A DNA stretch of 64,000 nucleotides from Novosphingobium sp. 18050 (GTDB taxonomy: Bacteria > Pseudomonadota > Alphaproteobacteria > Sphingomonadales > Sphingomonadaceae), in NCBI RefSeq assembly GCF_902706195.1, contig NZ_CACSJO010000008.1:112752-176751 (forward strand). Direction: 5' to 3'. A program made the position numbers and the translations under genes. How positions within the stretch are numbered: position 1 is the stretch's first letter; every line of letters starts with the position of its first letter. A model generated the notes under the pieces. It was not told where the DNA came from and did no database searches. It worked only from the letters and a program-made list of their open reading frames with translations. This document shows, piece by piece, positions 33,931 to 41,775 of the stretch.

Positions 33931-35214
33931 ATGTCAGATCTACAGCCCGCTCACCGCATCCGACCGTTCCCCTTGGCTATGGGTGGGGTGGCTGCGTTTG
34001 CCGCCTATTTCGCGATGTATGCCTTCCGCAAGCCGTTTGCGGCGGCGACGTTCGGTGACACCGGCCTGACGTTTTTCGGCATCGACTATAAAACCGGCCT
34101 GCTGATCGCGCAGGTGCTGGGCTATGCAGTATCCAAGCTGATCGGGATCAAGGTGATCGCCGAATTCGGCCGCAAGGGCAGGGCCTGGGCCATCCTGGGG
34201 CTGATCGGCATATCGTGGCTGGCGCTGATCGCCTTCGCGCTGCTGCCGCCCGGTTGGGGAGTGCTGTGCCTGTTCCTCAACGGCTTGCCGCTGGGCATGA
34301 TCTGGGGGCTGGTGTTCAGCTATGTCGAGGGGCGCCGCGCTTCCGAGATGCTGGGTGCGATGCTCTGCGCCAGCTTCATCCTCTCTTCCGGCGTAGTGAA
34401 GTCGGTTGCTGCGATGCTTATGCAGTCCGGGATCAGCGAGTACTGGATGCCCGCCGCTACAGGACTGGTCTTCATCCCGATTCTGCTTGTGTCGCTGTGG
34501 ATGTTGGAACGCCTCCCCCCGCCCGATGCACGCGACGAGGCCGAGCGCACGGTGCGGGTGCCGATGCGCAAGGCAGACCGCGCCGCCTTCCTGCGCGAGC
34601 ATGGCGTGCCGATGCTGCTGCTGATAGCCGGTTACGTGCTGCTGACGGCGGTGCGCGATTTCCGGGACAATTTCGCGGTGGAGATATGGAGCGCGATGGG
34701 ACTGGGCCATGTCGCCTCGGTCTTTTCGCAAAGCGAGCTGCCGGTAGCGATCATCGCCTTGACTGGCCTCGGCGCCCTCATGCTGGTGCGTGACAACATG
34801 CGGGCGCTGCTGGCTATGCACGGGGTGATCCTGCTGGGAGCGTTGGTGCTGGGGCTTTCGACGGTGGCGTTTCAGGCGGGCCTGTTGCCGCCGCTGGGCT
34901 GGATGGTCCTGACCGGAGCCGGTCTCTATCTGGCCTATACCCCGTTCAACGCGATGCTGTTTGACCGTATGATCGCGGCGCTCGGCCGCGCGGGCAATGC
35001 CGGATTCCTGATCTATGTCGCCGACAGTTCGGGCTATGCCGGCAGCGTTGCCCTGTTGCTCTACCGCAGCCTGGGCGCGCCGGCGATGAACTGGCTGCCT
35101 TTCTATATCGACTGCCTCTACATCACGGCGGTGCTGGTGTCGGTGCTGACCTGCCTTTCGGGCTTCTATTTCCTACAACGAAGCCAAAGCCTGGGCGTGT
35201 CTGTTCATGCGTGA
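33931..35214 (+). CDS. DUF5690-family MFS-like carrier
   Basis: 427-residue polytopic membrane protein matching the DUF5690 family: FRKPFAAATF, DYKTGLLIAQVLGYAVSKLIGIKVIAEF, NGLPLGMIWGLVFSYVEGRR, a mid-protein VRDFRDNFAVEIW and YVADSSGYAGS. It is first in a three-gene rightward operon with a FAD oxidase and PhnX, overlapping the next gene by 8 bp, with an operator candidate just upstream. It probably imports 2-aminoethylphosphonate or an N-alkylated form across the inner membrane; this role is inferred from context. Confidence 0.83.
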   Translation: MSDLQPAHRIRPFPLAMGGVAAFAAYFAMYAFRKPFAAATFGDTGLTFFGIDYKTGLLIAQVLGYAVSKLIGIKVIAEFGRKGRAWAILGLIGISWLALIAFALLPPGWGVLCLFLNGLPLGMIWGLVFSYVEGRRASEMLGAMLCASFILSSGVVKSVAAMLMQSGISEYWMPAATGLVFIPILLVSLWMLERLPPPDARDEAERTVRVPMRKADRAAFLREHGVPMLLLIAGYVLLTAVRDFRDNFAVEIWSAMGLGHVASVFSQSELPVAIIALTGLGALMLVRDNMRALLAMHGVILLGALVLGLSTVAFQAGLLPPLGWMVLTGAGLYLAYTPFNAMLFDRMIAALGRAGNAGFLIYVADSSGYAGSVALLLYRSLGAPAMNWLPFYIDCLYITAVLVSVLTCLSGFYFLQRSQSLGVSVHA

Positions 35215-36352
35215 CACGCCGGAGCAGGACGTCATCGTCGTCGGCGCCGGGATCGTCGGGCTGGCCCATGCCCTGGCGGCGGCGCGGCGCGGCAGGCGTG
35301 TGGTGGTGATCGACCGCGACGCGCAGGCGAACGGCGCTTCCATCCGCAACTTCGGCTTCGTGACCGTCACCGGGCAGGAACGCGGCAGGGTGTGGGAACG
35401 AGCCCGGCGCAGTTCCGAAATCTGGCGCGAAATCGCGGGACCGGCGGGCATCCGTATCGAACAGGAAGGCCTTTTGCTCCTGGCCCGGCGACCCGAGGCG
35501 GCGGCCGTGCTCGATGCGTTTCTCGCTACCGAGATGGGCGGACAGTGCGAGCGTCTGACGCCTGCCCAAGTACGCAGCCATTGCCCGGCAGCGCGGTCGG
35601 TCGCGGCGGGTCTGCGCAGTCCGCATGACCTGCGCGTGGAATCTCGCACCGCCATCCCGCTGCTGGCGGCGTGGCTGGCGGCCGAGCACGGCGTCAGCTT
35701 TCGGCGCGGCGTCAGCGTCCGGCACGTCGAGCCCGGCCGTCTGCATTGCAGCGACGGTGAGTACCGCGCCGAGACGATCTTCCTGTGTCCCGGCGACGAT
35801 GGCGGCGCGCTTTATCCCGCGCTGTTTGCGCAGGAGGGCATCACCCGCTGCAAGCTTCAGATGCTGCGCCTCGCCGCGCCGGGGTGGACGTTGCCGTTTC
35901 CGGTCATGAGCGATCTCAGCATGGTGCGTTACCTGGGTTACGCCGCGCTGCCCGAGGCGCGGGCCCTGCATTTGCGGCTGCGCGCCGAGCAGGGCGAGGA
36001 AATGGCTCAAGGCATCCACCTCATCGCGGTTCAGGGCGCCGATGGCAGCCTGATCGTGGGCGATAGCCACGACTATGCGCAGACGCCCGATCCATTCGGC
36101 AGCGAGGCGGTGGATGCGATGATCCTGCGGGAATACGAGGCGGTGCTGGGCCCGGCGCCTGCCGTGATCGAACGCTGGACCGGCACTTATGCATCCGCAT
36201 CCAGCCACAGCATCGTGCGCGATGTGGCGGCGGGAGTGCGCCTTATCGTGGTGACCAGCGGCACCGGGGCGTCGACGGCCTTTGCGTTGGCCGAAGATGT
36301 CGTCGGCGAAGTGTTAGACAGCGAGAGGAAACCGGCATGCACCCAGGCCTGA
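35207..36352 (+). CDS. TIGR03364-type FAD-dependent amine oxidase of phosphonate operons
   Basis: 381-residue DAO-fold flavoenzyme. VVGAGIVGLAHALAAARRG is the dinucleotide site, followed by GASIRNFGFVTVTGQERG, which is characteristic of the TIGR03364 group found beside phnX. The closing VTSGTGASTAFALAEDVV contacts FAD. Relatives (PbfD-type) oxidatively release the amine of 2-aminoethylphosphonate or its N-methyl form to give phosphonoacetaldehyde. It overlaps the carrier by 8 bp and PhnX by 16 bp. No PhnW transaminase is present in the window, so this enzyme probably fills that step. Confidence 0.85.
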   Translation: MRDTPEQDVIVVGAGIVGLAHALAAARRGRRVVVIDRDAQANGASIRNFGFVTVTGQERGRVWERARRSSEIWREIAGPAGIRIEQEGLLLLARRPEAAAVLDAFLATEMGGQCERLTPAQVRSHCPAARSVAAGLRSPHDLRVESRTAIPLLAAWLAAEHGVSFRRGVSVRHVEPGRLHCSDGEYRAETIFLCPGDDGGALYPALFAQEGITRCKLQMLRLAAPGWTLPFPVMSDLSMVRYLGYAALPEARALHLRLRAEQGEEMAQGIHLIAVQGADGSLIVGDSHDYAQTPDPFGSEAVDAMILREYEAVLGPAPAVIERWTGTYASASSHSIVRDVAAGVRLIVVTSGTGASTAFALAEDVVGEVLDSERKPACTQA

Positions 36353-37122
36353 AAGCCGTCGTCTTCGATTGGGCGGGTACGATGATCGATTTCGGCAGCC
36401 GTGCGCCGGTCGTGGCTCTGTGCAAGCTGTTTGCGGCTGCCGGTGTTCCCATCACCGAGGCCGAGGCGCGCGCCGACATGGGTATGGCCAAGAGCGATCA
36501 TATCGATGCGCTGCTGGCCAGTGCTCGGGTGCGGCGGGCGTGGACACTGCATCACGGGCAGGCGCCGACCCCAGCGGATTCCGCTGCGTTGTTCGCCGAT
36601 ATCGGGCCGATGATGCAGGCCTCTGCGCGTGAGTGCACGGATCTGATACCGGGCGCTGCCGAAATCGCGGCGCGGATGCGTTCGGGCGGCGTGAAGATCG
36701 GTTCGTGCACGGGCTATACGCGCCAGATGATGGTCGACATCCTGCCGCTGGCAGCAGCCCAAGGCTATGCGCCCGATGCGTTGGTCTGCGCGGGCGACAC
36801 GCTGGCCGGGCGGCCTACTCCGCTCATGCTGTGGAAGAACTTTGTCGATCTGGGTGTCTGGCCGGCAAGCGCCTGCGTTAAGGTGGACGATGCCGCCGTG
36901 GGCATCGCCGAAGGCCGAGCGGCAGGCGCGTGGACGGTTGGTGTGGCGGCCAGCGGCAACGGCGTGGGTCTGTCCGAGCAGGCGCTTGCGGCGCTAGCCC
37001 CGCAGGACCGCGCGCAGCGTATCGAAACTGCCCGCAGCGTGCTGCTGAAGGCAGGCGCGCATGTGGTCATCGACAGCGTTGCCGACTTGCCCGAGGCGCT
37101 GGCGCAGTTGCCGATCGGTTAG
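36337..37122 (+). CDS. phnX: Phosphonoacetaldehyde hydrolase
   Basis: 261-residue HAD-fold enzyme that splits phosphonoacetaldehyde into acetaldehyde and phosphate. The nucleophile Asp is D11 (VVFDWAGTMIDFGSRAP) and the Schiff-base Lys is K52 in MGMAKSDHIDALL. The family segments KIGSCTGYTRQMM, DALVCAGDTLAGRPTPLM and CVKVDDAAVGIAEG are all present. It is last in the carrier-oxidase-phnX operon. The length is normal and all key residues are kept. Confidence 0.92.
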   Translation: MHPGLKAVVFDWAGTMIDFGSRAPVVALCKLFAAAGVPITEAEARADMGMAKSDHIDALLASARVRRAWTLHHGQAPTPADSAALFADIGPMMQASARECTDLIPGAAEIAARMRSGGVKIGSCTGYTRQMMVDILPLAAAQGYAPDALVCAGDTLAGRPTPLMLWKNFVDLGVWPASACVKVDDAAVGIAEGRAAGAWTVGVAASGNGVGLSEQALAALAPQDRAQRIETARSVLLKAGAHVVIDSVADLPEALAQLPIG

Positions 37123-37144
37123 GCCGGGCCCCGCCAGCGCGCGC

Positions 37145-37906
37145 TCAGGGTCTGACGCTGAGGTCCACGTGCACGCGGATCGCGTCGTGCCGCCAGTATT
37201 CCTGGTCGTATTCGACCACCCGGCCCTGGCTGTCGAAGCTGGTGCGGACTACCAGCAGGCCGGGGGTGCCCGACTTTGCGCCCAGCGCGTCGGCCACTTC
37301 CTTGGTGAGTGCGCAGGGGCGCATGTCGACCCGATTGCGCGTCACCGTCACGCCGTAATGCGTGGTGAGGATATTCGTCAGCGATCCATCCAGCGAATGG
37401 GACAGCAGGTCCGGCGCCAGCGCCGGGTCCACGGTGATCCGTTCGACCAGCACGGCGCGGTCGTCGATCCGGCGGCGGCGATCGATTACGTGCAGCGGCG
37501 CGCCGGGCGATACGCGGAAGATGTCGGCGACGGCGGAGGGCGCGGGCGCGGTTTCCTTTTTCAGAGTTTCCGTGCTGGGCATGCGTCCCTGTTCGCGTAC
37601 ATAAGTCATGAACCCGGCCCATCGCATGGGGTCGTACGTGACCGCAGGCGGCGAGACGTACCAGCCGCTGCGATCGCGGCGATAGATCAGTCCTTCCGCT
37701 TCGAGCTGGAACAGCGCCTCGCGGATCGTGCCGCGAGCGGTGCCCGTGCCGGTCTGCATCTGTCGCTCGGATGGCAGCCGGGTGCCGGGAGCCAGTTTGC
37801 CCATGTCGATGTTGAGTGCGATCTGATCGCGCAGGGCCAGATATTGCGGCCCTTCCACCGCGCCCGGAGAGCGGGTCCACTGCAACAGGTCGTTCTTCGC
37901 GCGCAT
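37145..37906 (-). CDS. GntR/UTRA-family regulator of the phosphonate locus
   Basis: 253 residues from the ATG at 37906 (14 more from 37948). The GntR winged helix is LPSERQMQTGTGTARGTIREALFQLEAEGLIYRRDRSGWYV; the UTRA ligand domain includes LHVIDRRRRIDDRAVLVERI and a closing VVEYDQEYWRHDAIRVHV. It converges on phnX and lies 95 bp downstream of the receptor gene on the same strand, probably in its operon. HutC-group repressors bind GT-N-TA-N-AC cores; the operator at 40939-40956 contains GTATAAAC, an exact match. Confidence 0.87.
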   Translation of the reverse strand: MRAKNDLLQWTRSPGAVEGPQYLALRDQIALNIDMGKLAPGTRLPSERQMQTGTGTARGTIREALFQLEAEGLIYRRDRSGWYVSPPAVTYDPMRWAGFMTYVREQGRMPSTETLKKETAPAPSAVADIFRVSPGAPLHVIDRRRRIDDRAVLVERITVDPALAPDLLSHSLDGSLTNILTTHYGVTVTRNRVDMRPCALTKEVADALGAKSGTPGLLVVRTSFDSQGRVVEYDQEYWRHDAIRVHVDLSVRP

Positions 37907-38001
37907 AAAACAGCCATGCTGGAGGAAAAAACGAGGGTCAATGCGCAAAGCGCCGCCCGGCCCCGCCGGACGACGCTTTGGCGGTTCCTATCGAAGATGC
38001 G

Positions 38002-40812
38002 TCAGAAGATGTAGCTGGCGCGCAGCTGGAAGGTGCGGCCCGGCTCCATGTAGTCCTTCATGTAGCTGGGGTTGTCGCCCTTGGTGGTGTAGTATTTCCA
38101 GCCGCCCAGGATATTGCCCACGTCGAAATCCATCGCCATGTGGCTGGTGAAGTTGTAGCGCGAATGGAAGTCGAGGCTCTTGTTGGGCTGTACCCATTTG
38201 TCGACGGCGTTGTCGCGCAGGTCCTCGATGTACTTGCCGCGGTAGTTGTACGAGAGCTTCATTTCCACGCCGTATTTCTGGTAGGTCAGCGCCGCATTAT
38301 AAAGCAGGTGGGGGGTGTTGACGAAGCGGATGGGTTTGCCCTCGCGGTAGGGCAGGCCGGTTTCGGCGCTGCTGTGCTGGACCGTCACGTTGCCCTCGAT
38401 GCCGAAGCCGTCGAACGGCGAGTCGAGTCCCTGCAGGGTCTTCACCATGTTGAGTTCGATGCCGTAGATTTCGGCCGTCTCGCCGTTCTGCGGCTGGGTG
38501 ATCTCGATGCTGCCGTTCTGGGTGGGCGCATCCACCTGGCTGCCATTGGTAAAGATGAAGTTCTTGATGTGCTTGTAATAGAGCCCGGCTGAAAGGATGC
38601 TGGTGGCATCGGGGTAGAATTCAGCGGAAAGGTCGGCGTTGATCGACTGCGCCGCCTTCAGGTCCGGGTTACCGCGGCTGATCGCGACGATCTCGTTGTT
38701 CTCATCGCGCGAAACGGTTTGCCCGCCCGAGACATAGCCATATTCCGGCGGCGAATAGCCGGTCCAGATCGCGGCGCGGTAGACCTGCTTGTCGCCCCGG
38801 CGCCAGATCGCGGTGAGGCTTGGCAGGAACATCGTGTAGGAGCGGTCGGTGCTGTCGAAGCCGCTGTCGTCGCCGTCGGATGACCAGAAGACGTTGTGGG
38901 TCTCGCGGTGCTCCACGCGGGCGCCGGCGATGATCGAGAGCTCGTCCATGGTGAAGTGGGTTAGCGCATAGCCCGCGTACACCCGCTCGGTGCCGCGCTT
39001 GTCGTCGGCAAGCAGGTCGACGGGGTCGATGCCGGCGGGATTGGCGCCCATCGCGGCCTGGACGGCGCTGACCACGGCGCTGCGGTCAAACACGTCGCCG
39101 TAGTAGTATTTGCCGCCCAGGATGCTCGTCACTTCCTTTTGGACGAGGCCGGACTCCGCAAGGTTCAGCCCGTCGAGCGATGTGCCGGTCAGGTCGCCGT
39201 CGTACAGCGGGGTGTAGTCGTACTGGCGTTTGGACTGCATGAACTTGCCGCCGAACTTCACGTAGTCGAGGATACCGTCGAAGTCGTAGCGCGCGTCCAG
39301 CTTGGCGGCGATGCGCTTGTCGGTCTGCCTGTCACGCGATGCGCTGGCGCCGCTGAAGGGCAACAGCGAGGAGTCCCGCTCTACGTTCCGGGCATAGGCG
39401 GGCAGGCCGGCCATCGGAAAACGCGGGTCGGCCGATACCCAGTCGATGCCGGTGGCGGTCAGCGGATAGGCGCACTTGTCGCAGTTATAGCCGATCGAGT
39501 AGCTTTGCGGGGTCGAACGCTCGCCCCCGGAATAGCTGACGTCGTAGTCCAGATGCAGGCGGCCCAGGTCGCTCCTGCCGCCCAGATTGGCAGTGTAAAG
39601 CGTCTGGTTCATGTCGATCGTGCTGAAATTGCGGGCGAACTGGAACTGCTGCGGGCTCCAGACGCCCGACCGGCCATTGAGCGACCAGTAGCCGGTGTCG
39701 CCGGCATCTGCGTCGGTGATCAACCCGTCGCCGTCGGCGTCGACGATCTGCGCGGCGGTGTAGCTATAGATGTTGCCCTTGACGGCATCCTTGCCGACCA
39801 CGGCCTTGTCCGGCTGGAGCAGGCTGGTGTCGTCCTCGTTCACCTGCGTCAGGCGCGCGGTCGGTCGGTTGCGGTAGTCGGTTACGTCGTTGGTGCCGCG
39901 CTGTTCCTGGCGCGAATACTGACCGCGCAGATAAAGCTGCGTGGTGTCGCCGCGATAGTCGAACGATGCGTTGCCGCCGAAACGAGTCTGTTTGAGGCGG
40001 CGATAGTCGAGGTCGATGCCGGGCAGGTGCATGTTGCTCGTATCGATCTCCTCCTCGCTGTTCTTGCGCCAGTTGTATGGTTCCCACTCGCCGTCGTTCT
40101 CGGTTTCCTGGCCGTTGCCGTGAGAAATGCCGTAGTTGGCGGATACGAACACGCCGAAGCGGTCGTCGGCGAAGCGGCGGCCGAAATCGACCTGGCCCTG
40201 ATAGTTGGCCGAGTCCTCCTTGGCGTCGCGGGCCTGCTGGTTGAAGCCGCCGTTGGCATAGAGCCGCAAGGTGGTGTCGTCCTTGAAATCGAACGCGGTG
40301 GGCGTGCGGAAATCGATACTGCCGCCGATGCCGTCGCCGTCCTGGTCCGGCGTCAGCGTCTTGGTGACGCGGATTTCGGCAAGGCCGTTGGGCGGAAGCA
40401 CGGTAAGCGAGACGTCGCGGCTGTCGACATTGGTCTGAGCCACGCGGACACCGTTGATGTAGACCGCGTTATACGTGCCCGAGAGGCCGCGAATGGACAC
40501 ATATTCGCCCTCGCCGGTGTCTTGGTTGACGATGACGGAGACCCCCGGCAGGCGCGCCAGGGCATCCGCCACGTTGGCATCGGGCAGCTTGCCCAGGTTG
40601 TCGGCCGAGATGATATCGACGACGTTTTCGGCCTTGCGCTTGGCGTCGATCGCCGCCGTGGCGCTCAGGCGCTGGCCGGTGACGACGATATTGTCGGCGG
40701 GTTCTTCCTCGGCATATGCCGACGGCGCGATGCTGCCTGCAACCAGCGCCAGCGCTGCGACTGAAATCGATAGCGATACCTGTCGGCGCCGCGCGGTCCT
40801 TGACTTGCCCAT
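38002..40812 (-). CDS. TIGR01782-type TonB-dependent receptor
   Basis: 936-residue outer-membrane receptor. The ATG at 40812 has GGGGAG six bases upstream and a signal peptide ending SAYAEEE. The TonB-box region NIVVTGQRL is followed by AENVVDIISADNLGKLPDANVADALARLPGV, a hallmark of the TIGR01782 group, then GEYVSIRGLSGTYNAVYING and DGDGIGGSIDFRTPTAF. The barrel ends LRASYIF. Located between phnX/GntR and the HD oxygenase and under the shared operator, it probably imports a phosphonate or phosphorus ester; that ligand is inferred. Confidence 0.88.
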   Translation of the reverse strand: MGKSRTARRRQVSLSISVAALALVAGSIAPSAYAEEEPADNIVVTGQRLSATAAIDAKRKAENVVDIISADNLGKLPDANVADALARLPGVSVIVNQDTGEGEYVSIRGLSGTYNAVYINGVRVAQTNVDSRDVSLTVLPPNGLAEIRVTKTLTPDQDGDGIGGSIDFRTPTAFDFKDDTTLRLYANGGFNQQARDAKEDSANYQGQVDFGRRFADDRFGVFVSANYGISHGNGQETENDGEWEPYNWRKNSEEEIDTSNMHLPGIDLDYRRLKQTRFGGNASFDYRGDTTQLYLRGQYSRQEQRGTNDVTDYRNRPTARLTQVNEDDTSLLQPDKAVVGKDAVKGNIYSYTAAQIVDADGDGLITDADAGDTGYWSLNGRSGVWSPQQFQFARNFSTIDMNQTLYTANLGGRSDLGRLHLDYDVSYSGGERSTPQSYSIGYNCDKCAYPLTATGIDWVSADPRFPMAGLPAYARNVERDSSLLPFSGASASRDRQTDKRIAAKLDARYDFDGILDYVKFGGKFMQSKRQYDYTPLYDGDLTGTSLDGLNLAESGLVQKEVTSILGGKYYYGDVFDRSAVVSAVQAAMGANPAGIDPVDLLADDKRGTERVYAGYALTHFTMDELSIIAGARVEHRETHNVFWSSDGDDSGFDSTDRSYTMFLPSLTAIWRRGDKQVYRAAIWTGYSPPEYGYVSGGQTVSRDENNEIVAISRGNPDLKAAQSINADLSAEFYPDATSILSAGLYYKHIKNFIFTNGSQVDAPTQNGSIEITQPQNGETAEIYGIELNMVKTLQGLDSPFDGFGIEGNVTVQHSSAETGLPYREGKPIRFVNTPHLLYNAALTYQKYGVEMKLSYNYRGKYIEDLRDNAVDKWVQPNKSLDFHSRYNFTSHMAMDFDVGNILGGWKYYTTKGDNPSYMKDYMEPGRTFQLRASYIF

Positions 40813-40938
40813 AACGTACTCCCCGTGAAATCCCGATCGACCGCCCGCGACGCGGATCGGCATTGATCCAGCCTGCAGGCCAGGGAACTGGGGGAGGCGC
40901 ACGGCTTCGCGTGCGGCATCGACTCAGTTCCCTCGGTC

Positions 40939-40956
40939 AACTGGTATAAACCAGTT
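40939..40956. promoter_or_regulatory. GntR operator candidate, site 2
   Basis: AACTGGT-ATAA-ACCAGTT, a palindrome with 7-bp arms, 127 bp upstream of the receptor start. Its core GTATAAAC fits the HutC-group consensus. Confidence 0.7.
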
Positions 40957-41060
40957 TGGAATTACATCTCCGTGACAGGCTCTGTCCTCGCGGCGTTTTT
41001 TCCGTCAGGGGTAGTTTGTGGAGGCGGGTGAACTATTGCGCGCCGGTCTTGCTGCGGGGC

Positions 41061-41606
41061 CTAGAGACGCACCGATTCCAGCAGCGGGCGATAACTTTCC
41101 AGGTCCGGGACATCCCACTGCGGGCGCTTGCCGTGATCGTCGTAGCGGCGAAGGGCGATGGCGTCCGTAAAGTGAGGGTCGCGCAGAAATTCCGCCTGTT
41201 GCGCCGCATTCATGGGGCCGCCCTGCATTCCCAGGCTCAGGATCGAGGCCCGGCTTAGCGCTTCGGTATAGCCCGGTTCCACGGCGCAGAGATAACGCTT
41301 GGCTGCAACATGCAGCAAGATCGGCCGGGTGACCGCAGGCGGGAAGTGGGGCGCCAGGAAAGCCGCGCCGGACACTTCGTGGCGCGCGTCGATCCCTTGC
41401 TGTTCGGCAGCATCTCCGGCTCCGTCGAGGAATTGCCCGATATCGTGCATGAGGGCCGCCGCGACGAGAGAGGCGCTGGCGCCATCCATCTGGGCCAACT
41501 GCCCGCATTGCAGCACGTGCTGCATCTGGGTGATGTCCTCGCCGTAGTGGACATGGCCCATATCGTTGAAAATACAGAATATAGTGTCGATGATGTCGGC
41601 GCTCAT
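41061..41606 (-). CDS. Phn-HD (PhnZ-like) HD-domain oxygenase
   Basis: About 181 residues of the phosphonate-operon HD family (TIGR03276). The N-terminal HYGEDITQMQHVLQCGQLA, AALMHDIGQFL with the HD pair, QGIDARHEVSGAAFL, LHVAAKRYLCAVEPGY and LSLGMQGGPM all match. PhnZ, the characterised relative, is a mixed-valent di-iron oxygenase that cleaves 1-hydroxy-2-aminoethylphosphonate. No PhnY hydroxylase is adjacent; the TauD-type genes at 2450 and 18027 belong to another island. The gene is divergent from phospholipase C with an operator candidate between them. Confidence 0.85.
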   Translation of the reverse strand: MSADIIDTIFCIFNDMGHVHYGEDITQMQHVLQCGQLAQMDGASASLVAAALMHDIGQFLDGAGDAAEQQGIDARHEVSGAAFLAPHFPPAVTRPILLHVAAKRYLCAVEPGYTEALSRASILSLGMQGGPMNAAQQAEFLRDPHFTDAIALRRYDDHGKRPQWDVPDLESYRPLLESVRL

Positions 41607-41698
41607 AGCTGGTCCCATTCGATCCGTCTGTGTTCTTCCAGAGCGGCCAGCCCGGCGTGGGCCCTTATGCCGTGAAGAACTGTCGTCAATATGTAGCG

Positions 41699-41718
41699 AT
41701 TCTGGACTATACCAGAAT
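41699..41718. promoter_or_regulatory. GntR operator candidate, site 3
   Basis: Minus-strand reading ATTCTGG-TATAGT-CCAGAAT, a palindrome with 7-bp arms and a TATA-containing centre like sites 1 and 2. It sits midway in the 169-bp gap between the HD oxygenase and phospholipase C starts. Confidence 0.55.
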
Positions 41719-41775
41719 TATGTCTTGAAGACGACAGATTCCGTCTTCGGAAAAAGTTCGGGAAAGGGACCGTGA

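Noticed and set aside
41680..41760. Possible Pho box upstream of phospholipase C
   Set aside because: CTGTCGT occurs near 41680 and on the other strand near 41735, but no pair of CTGTCAT-type repeats has the correct 11-bp spacing. The GntR-like palindrome explains the region better.
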